Below, piece after piece: positions 58,191 to 64,000 of a stretch of 64,000 nt of DNA. The translations under genes were made by a program, and so were the position numbers. The stretch's first letter is position 1. Each line of letters starts with the position of its first letter. The notes below the pieces were generated by a model. It was not told where the DNA came from. It ran no database searches and saw only the letters and a list, made by a program, of their open reading frames with translations. Source of the stretch: Euglena gracilis (Eukaryota; Euglenida; Euglenophyceae; Euglenales); assembly GCA_039621445.1 (NCBI GenBank), contig CP154956.1, positions 23,486,743 through 23,550,742 of the forward strand. Direction: 5' to 3'.

Positions 58191-58461
58191 AGGGGGGTAG
58201 GGGGGGTAGGGGGGGGGTAGGGGGGGTAGGGGTAGGGGGGTAGGGGGGGGTAGGGGGGGGGGGTAGGGGGGGGGTAGGGGGGTAGGGGGGGTAGGGGGGG
58301 GGGGGGGGGGTAGGGGGGGGGTAGGGGGGGTAGGGGGGGGGGGGGGGTAGGGGGTAGGGGGGGGTAGGGGGGGGTTAGGGGGGGGGTAGGGGGGGGGGGG
58401 GTAGGGGGTAGGGGGGGGTAGGGGGGGGTAGGGGGGGGTAGGGGTCCCGGGTTCGTGCCAT
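57066..58461. mobile_element. 1.4 kb element: G-rich arrays around a ~71 bp tandem repeat, inverted ends
   Basis: ATGGCACGAACCCGGG (57065) and CCCGGGTTCGTGCCAT (58446) are exact complements. AAAATGCG lies outside both ends (57051 and 58468). Inside, (G)nTAGG arrays (57080-57370 and 58146-58440) bracket eight to ten units of gggatagggttaggtcgact with gcacccgagaaggggttggc (57430-58120), period about 71 bp. Each unit has a TAGGGTTAGG telomere-like core. Open frames of poly-Pro on the minus strand are artefacts of the arrays. Confidence 0.8.
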
Positions 58462-58997
58462 GTCTCAAAATGCGAGCCACTTTTTATCTCTGGCAAGGCC
58501 CCCGCCATGGGGCGGTTGCGCAGTGGGGCGAAGGCGACCCATTTGAGCAGCGTCGCCGCTGGGAGACCCAGGCGAAGTTGAAGCAGAGGTGACCGCGCTG
58601 CCGAGGGCGGACATTGCTCTTGTGAGGCTGCAGACTGTGTTCCATTGCCCAGTGCCCACATCCGTTGCTGAAGGCGACCCTCCCAGGACTGTACGGCGAC
58701 GCAACCCATTCTCTCAGTGGGGGGCAGCTTTGCTCGGCACACAAAAGAGAATCGGGCTCAACAAAGGCCTGCCGTCAACCTTTCTCCTCGCCTGCCTAAC
58801 GTTTTCAGCCGCTCCCACCGCTGGGAATGGAATTGCGGTCTGGAATAATCTGGCTGTCTTGGCACCAAGAAGAAAATGGTCGGACCCACAGTGGGTTTCA
58901 GGGAGGGAGCCAGTTTGGTCTCAGATGCTTTTACCCTTGTGAAGCAGAAGGGCAGGGATAACTGAATTATCCACCTTCCAGGTGCAGGGCAGGCACC

Positions 58998-59150
58998 TAC
59001 GGCCGACCAGGGCCGACCAGGGCCGACCAGGGCCGACCAGGGCCGACCAGGGCCGACTATGATTTTCAGGACCCCCGTAGGTGGGGGTTCCAACCAGGGC
59101 CGACCAGGGCCGACCAGGGCTGACCAGGGCCGACCAGGGCCGACTTGCAT
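58998..59150 (+). repeat. (ggccgaccag)n tandem repeats, three sites
   Basis: 10 bp units: six at 59000-59058, five at 59095-59145 and six at 59776-59835. The sites are separated by unrelated DNA including cctac(g)tgggggt-like phrases in both orientations (59072-59082, 59757-59765). Confidence 0.9.
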
Positions 59151-62100
59151 GTGGTTGGCCGACCGAAGGGGAATGGATGAAGGAATTCGGCAGCTTTCCC
59201 TCTGGAACAAGCACCTCTGATGATGCTGGGCGATGCAGGGCGATGCTGGCGATGCTGGGTGATGCTGGATTTTTGGAGACCAGAGGTGGGGTTCCGATGC
59301 TGGGCGATGCTGGGCGATGCAGAGTGTTGCTGGGCGATGCTGGGTGATCCTGGCATTTTTTTTGTATATTTTGAAGAACTAAACCCCTTTTTTGGATAAT
59401 TTTCTCACAAATCTCCAGTTTTACACCCATTTTGGCCATTATGGACCAGTTTTTGCTAATTTGGGGGCTATTTGTCACTGATTTGGCAAATATTGGGCTA
59501 ATTTGGGTCAATCTGAGCATTTTTTGTGGCATTTTGGCCATTTTGCGCCCTTTTGGTAATTTTGGGTCATTTTTCACAATCTTTTGTGGATTTTGTTGGC
59601 GTTTTTGGGTAATTTTTGGTTATTTCAAGCCATTTTAGGTCATTTTGGTTGCTTTTGGGGAGCCAATGGAAGCCTTACGGGGCATTTCCTTTTGATCTTG
59701 GCGAGACAATTCCGAAAATCATTGCATCCCTTCACACTTTTTCTGTGACGGATACCCCCACCTATGGCCGACTATTTGCCGACCAGGGCCGACCAGGGCC
59801 GACCAGGGCCGACCAGGGCCGACCAGGGCCGACCAGAGCACCAAAATGGGAAGTGACCATAGGTGCCTGGTGCAGGGGAACGGAATCCATAGGTGAGCAA
59901 GGGACCATACAATCTATTAGTCACTGGCCGACCCCCCCCCATTCTAAAAAAAAAATAGTCATCCCACCCCCGGGTGGACTGTTTGTTTTCAGAGTGACTG
60001 ACTGGTTTTTCGCCCGGACCCCTCCCCCCCCGGGGGGGGGTAGGCAAAAAAAAACTACATTTTTTTTCCTAAAACGGTTTCAATTTAGGTCTCTGGACAT
60101 TTTGATGTTGCACCGTTTTTGGGATATTTGGCATTTCGTGGTTTTTGGAGCCCGGCACCCTGCGAACCCGAACGCGAACCCGGCACCGGCACCCCGCGAC
60201 ACCGGTGCAGTTCGCAGGCACTGGTGCCAGCGAACCCGGCACCCGGCACCGAAGGCGCCGGAATTTTTTTGGTCTTTTTTTTCACTTTTTTGGTCGGATT
60301 TATTTAGATTCCAGAGTGACCGACCTCCCCAGGCTGGGGGGGGGGGAGGTAGTGACTGACTGGTTTTCCGAAAAAAGTGAGTGAATTTTTTTTTGGAAGA
60401 GTGGAAGTGACCCCCTCCCCCCCCCCCCGCCAGCGATGGCAGTCTAACAACTTTCACAAAGGGGTGACCAAAGTGGAGGGTTGTCTGGACCCCCCCAAAA
60501 ACCTGGTCAAGGACACGGGGACACCCCAACCCAAACGGCAGCATGGGAGAGGAATACCACCCTCAACACTCATATTATCAATCGGGTTGGTTTGGGCAAC
60601 AACTGGTCGAAAATGCTGCAATTTCCTGGCACTGCACGTCCTGGAAGGGGTGGTGTCCCTGGCACACAATGTTTTACCAACCCCCCCCCATTTTCGCTGC
60701 GCTGAACCCCCATTTGAAAGTCTGCCCAATGCTCGCCACAGGGAGGTGGGTCAAAACAACCAGCTACACCCATGGGCCGGCATCCACCAGGATCGGCCGG
60801 CTTCTCTTGGTGACCCAGAGGGTTGGCTACGTTGATATGGCCACCCAAAACACCGTCTCCAGGGCTGGCCGGCAGAACCTGTGGCCGCGAAAATGGCGCT
60901 GGTGCCTGCAATACCCGTAGATGTTTTGTGTGGAGGTTTTGGTATGTCCCCTGTCAACCAACCCAATAGATTTGCGTTCTACACAACTGTGAGCAACATT
61001 CTCAGGTTGGCATTTTTCTGATTTCCCCCTAAGCTTCTTTTTTTCCTTAACACATTTTCTTCTTCTTCGAAAAGTGGTTGCTGAGCCCCACCCCTTCATG
61101 GGTGCGCCCTGGTGAGTGAAGCTCAGCCGGGGGAAATCCGCCCCCCCCCCCCCGTCGGGTACGCCCTAAAACTGGTGGTTTCCCAGAATGAAGCGACACC
61201 CGCTCCGGGAAGTTGTCTCAGAGGGAAATATCCCACATGGTTCCGGAGCCTCCTATTTTTGTGTCTAGCCCAGTTACGCCCATTTTACTGGGGCCAAGTC
61301 CAAAAAAGGGACAAAAATCAGGGTTTATTTCCCAGTAAGAAAAGGTGAATTTTGGAAGCAACTCCCATGACCAGCAAGTCGTTAAAAGGGCCCAATAAAA
61401 GCATTCAAGCCCGTGCAACCCCTATCCAACGGCACTTGGCTTTCCTGATAACTCCACAGGTGCCTTCGGCGCTCAAAGTTACGCGCCAAAATCTGCAGCC
61501 CCGTTATTTGACGAGTTTTTCTGCCATTATTGACCCGTTTTGGGCCAAAAGGGCCAAGAAAAAAACAAATTTCAAAATAATTCGAAAACAAAGCAAAATG
61601 AAAGAAAATGTTTAAAGCGTTAAATGAAGCCCTTAGATATTAATTTTGACGCACTAAAAACTTTAATTTGGTTTTCTGAACTCTCTGCCTAGCCCGAGGT
61701 ATGGCCATTTTTCGGCAGCTTTGGCCGAAAAATACTAAATAGCTGAAAATGACGCAAAATCAAGCAAAAATGTCGCACCTAAATTGAAGCCCTAAAACGC
61801 CCGATCTAACAGTGTGTTGATTTCCCCTCAATTGTCTGCCAGCCCGAGATATGGAAAATTTACGCCCCAGAACAGTGCTACAGGCTTCCAACTCTGTTAT
61901 TCGGTATTTTTGGAGTCAAAGAAATCGATTTTTTTTGTTTATTTGCGCCAAATGTTGGGGAATCAAAAAAATTCTCGTAAAATCAAGCCCTGGGAACGCC
62001 CCATATGCCCGTATGCCCATTTCCCCGTCACTCCCCACCTGGCCCGAGAAATGTCCATTTTTCGGCCCATTTTAGGCCGTCTTTTTGGGCTCAATGTAAC

Positions 62101-62528
62101 GCTGTTTTGATTTCCCCGCAACTCCCCTGGCCCGAGACATGGCCCGCCACTTTACCCCCCAAAACAGCGCTGCAGGCTTCTAACACGCCGTTTTTGGAGC
62201 TGCTGTGCCGGGCTGCCGGGACCGGGCTGGATCGGGCTGATGGGCAGCCAGGCCGACGTTCTGGGATGTTGCTTCTGTATTCAAAAAGCGTCGCATTAAG
62301 AAGAGCCTGTTCACTAAATTTCTGATGTGCACAGTGCCCGTGGAGACTGGAGGGAGAGTGGCCATTTTTCATCTCCACACTCTCACCGGACGCCACACCT
62401 CCGCATCATACCTCGCCTCCTTTCGCAGCATTTGCACCGATCCTTTCACAACTCCGACAATCCCTGCATGATGGAGAGGTTCATTTTTCTCTCCTTTCTC
62501 TTGTGGACCATGCAGTTGCCTGGGTTTT

Positions 62529-62530
62529 TT

Positions 62531-62564
<34 letters not shown>
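62529..62564 (+). repeat. Short (TG)n microsatellite
   Basis: About 35 bp of TG. Confidence 0.9.
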
Positions 62565-62566
<2 letters not shown>

Positions 62567-62639
62567 GGCAATAATTGGACAGTTTTGCGCCGTCCCCCAG
62601 CATAGGGTAGTAGGGGATTTGTGATTTCGTTTTTGCCCA

Positions 62640-63660
62640 AAGGAGGTTTTTGCCCTGCGCGAGGGGACACGGGAGGATTTTCTTCCCCGAAGTTTCACCC
62701 CACTACAAGTGAGGTGAGTGCACTGAGCTGTGCCACCCCCACCCCCCACCAGGACGGAAACGCTGCAGGCAGGTCTGCTCTGCCCCCCCCCCCACCGCCA
62801 GGGTCGCCACGCAGTTGCCTGCCGGCGTACTTCACAGTGGCTGCAGCTGACAGCACAGGCACGGTGGCCAACAGTGCGGTGGTTTCCGGGCAGAGGTTTG
62901 CTTGGCTTTGGTGACCCAGGGGGTCCGCTCCTTCTGGGGGGGGGGTCAGGCTGAATTGTTACCCCCCAGAGGGGGGAGGCTTCTCTATTTTCAGCGCAAG
63001 GCGCCGATTTTTTTTTGTTTGGACCCCAAAATCGTCCCAAGTGAGGCCCCCGATCCCTCCGAGGGGATGGGCGGGTGGGTGTGGACCCCCTCCTCCGCGT
63101 CCCAAAGAAAACCTCTGTTTCCGGGCTGGCCATCGCGTGCAGCGGCCCCGGCGACGTGGTCCTGACGCAGGGGGAGCTCGGCACCTCCACCCTGCGGTGG
63201 CGGCCAGGGGGACGTTCAATGAGCCCCAAACCCCCACTCTTGCAGCACGGGGGCCGTTTCCCGCAGGAATGGCGTCGGGACGCCCTGCAGGGTGACCGGA
63301 CCCAACCAATTTGGTGGCCCAGGGAGTTGGGCCCGCCACCCGCTCGGAGGGGACGGGGAGGCGCGCCATCCCGCAGTTGAGGACGAGCACCGCTGAAGTT
63401 GAGGCCGCGATGGCTCTCCGTTGTGCCAGAGAGGGGTGTGCCAATCTGCTCCTTAAGCACGTGCACTGGGCGGCCCCCCTGCCCCCCGGTGCGCCTTCAA
63501 CAACAGCCGCGGCACGGCGGCCCACACCGTGCGGGTGGCCTCCTCCGCCGCGGCGCTGCCAACCACTGCCACCGCGGCCCTCGCGGCGGGGCAGGCCCGC
63601 ACCTTGTCCCTGCGCCTCACCGCCGCCCAGGGCCGGCCGGAGGTGGGCACCGGCGTCTTT
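62640..63660 (+). CDS. Unidentified beta-rich protein, partial
   Basis: At least three exons: about 62815-62887 (VAAADSTGTVANSAVVSG), 63123-63199 (LAIACSGPGDVVLTQGELG, STLR) and 63492-about 63650 (CAFNNSRGTAAHTVRVASSA, AALAAGQARTLSLRLTAAQG). An upstream segment (62645-62700, EVFALREGTREDFLPRSF) may be another exon via a shared TTCAC. Alternating small and hydrophobic residues, with G-x-V and T-V-R-V strands, suggest an Ig-like beta sandwich. Family not recognised; the gene probably continues in both directions. The two internal introns are nonconventional and strongly supported, which is the main evidence for the frame. Confidence 0.6.
62888..63122 (+). other. Nonconventional intron: 10 bp direct repeat, inverted ends, CAG/CTG rule
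   Basis: GTTTCCGGGC is repeated at 62882-62891 and 63117-63126 in the same phase. AGAGGTTTGCTTGG follows the first copy and CCAAAGAAAACCTCT precedes the second; they pair almost fully. CAG is at +4 to +6 (62891-62893) and CTG at -8 to -6 (63115-63117). The join gives NSAVVSGLAIACSGPGDVV. Confidence 0.88.
63200..63491 (+). other. Nonconventional intron with 15 bp inverted ends
   Basis: CGGTG is repeated in phase at 63195-63199 and 63487-63491. GCGGCCAGGGGGACG directly after the first copy matches the complement of the 15 bases before the second at 12 of 15. The join gives GTSTLRCAFNNSRGTAAH. Confidence 0.75.
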
Positions 63661-63689
63661 CACCGTCACCCCCGGGGGTGGTCCGAGGC

Positions 63690-63805
63690 ATTCAATCACT
63701 CAGTTGCTGGCCGCCCCCCCCCCCCCGGGGTGACTGGTTTTTCACACTGACTGACTGGTTTTTGGAAGAGTGGAAGTGACTCCCCTCCCCCGGGGGTCGA
63801 ACAAA
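63690..63805. repeat. Short relative of the 355 bp element
   Basis: cactcagttgctggccgccc, then gtgactggttttt and gactgactggttttt, then ccccgggggtcg. The order matches parts of copies A and B. Non-coding. Confidence 0.65.
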
Positions 63806-64000
63806 AGTGTATGGTCCGGGGCTGGGGGCTGGGTATTGGTTCTGCCATTTTTTTTGGAATTTTTGGAAAATACCTTTGGCCGGCCCAATTTTTTTGGAGG
63901 TTCCTCCCGGCCCGGCCTCCGGAGCGGACCCAGGCAGGATGGGTGGGTGGGACCCCCCCAGGTCTCAAAATGAAGCTCTGTTGGCCCCTGGCGGCCCAGG
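63806..64000. other. Window end, unassigned
   Basis: G/C-run-rich DNA. The last 25 bases (aagctctgttggcccctggc) look GC-rich and could begin another exon; not supported. Confidence 0.3.

Larger units (their letters stand above)
58462..62630. other. Region without a recognised gene
   Basis: 58480-58930 and 60480-60930 have GC-rich open stretches, but none matched a family or had convincing borders. Also present: ggccgaccag 10-bp repeats, a gatgctgggc repeat (59220-59345), the ggccaaaatgg block (59400-59650), G/C-run elements of the tgactgactgg type (59915-60060, 60310-60430) and AT-rich DNA (61000-62100). Confidence 0.45.

Overview
This window looks like nuclear DNA from a eukaryote, most likely a photosynthetic euglenid. 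Short GC-rich exons sit in long introns packed with G/C runs, microsatellites, palindromes and inverted-repeat elements. All recognised genes lie on the + strand. Two intron classes interrupt the same genes. Conventional GT-AG introns mostly begin GTGTGC. A second class lacks GT-AG, has short direct repeats at its two ends, and has complementary ends; in the clearest cases the pairing is CAG at intron positions +4 to +6 with CTG at -8 to -6. That is the arrangement I know from the nonconventional introns of euglenids. Several start codons follow an AG acceptor by 13-23 nt, which would suit spliced-leader trans-splicing. The lineage call is inference: no rRNA or spliced-leader RNA gene was seen.

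Layout. 1-1568: low-complexity DNA. 1569-16713: a 13-exon APC7 gene (anaphase-promoting complex TPR subunit); the hand-built model is 1749 nt with no frame break. About 18400-34214: SUFD (Fe-S cluster scaffold subunit, presumably plastid-targeted), with an 8.2 kb intron holding two complex inverted-repeat elements. 36235-42436: a protein with Cys/His clusters followed by ankyrin repeats. 43343-47302: a 6-exon, 174-residue protein with two GY/WTGH-x7-VG motifs, possibly a ciliary microtubule inner protein. 50026-about 54586: a nuclear-type protein like plant style cell-cycle inhibitor 1. About 55.7 and 56.4 kb: exon-like pieces of unknown ownership. 62640-63660: exons of an unidentified beta-rich protein. 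The rest is repeats or unassigned.

The genes share no obvious pathway: mitotic ubiquitin ligase, Fe-S assembly, ankyrin scaffold, possible axonemal protein, nuclear regulator. What unites them is orientation and the intron system. The most interesting signal is the second intron class. At 43425-43533, 44813-45940 and 62888-63122 the direct repeats (8-10 bp) and terminal inverted repeats (about 13-16 bp) are so well preserved that the introns look like recent insertions of terminal-inverted-repeat elements whose own ends define the splice.

All joins were made by hand from reading frame, direct repeats and recalled family alignments. Boundaries of nonconventional introns are uncertain within the direct repeat.
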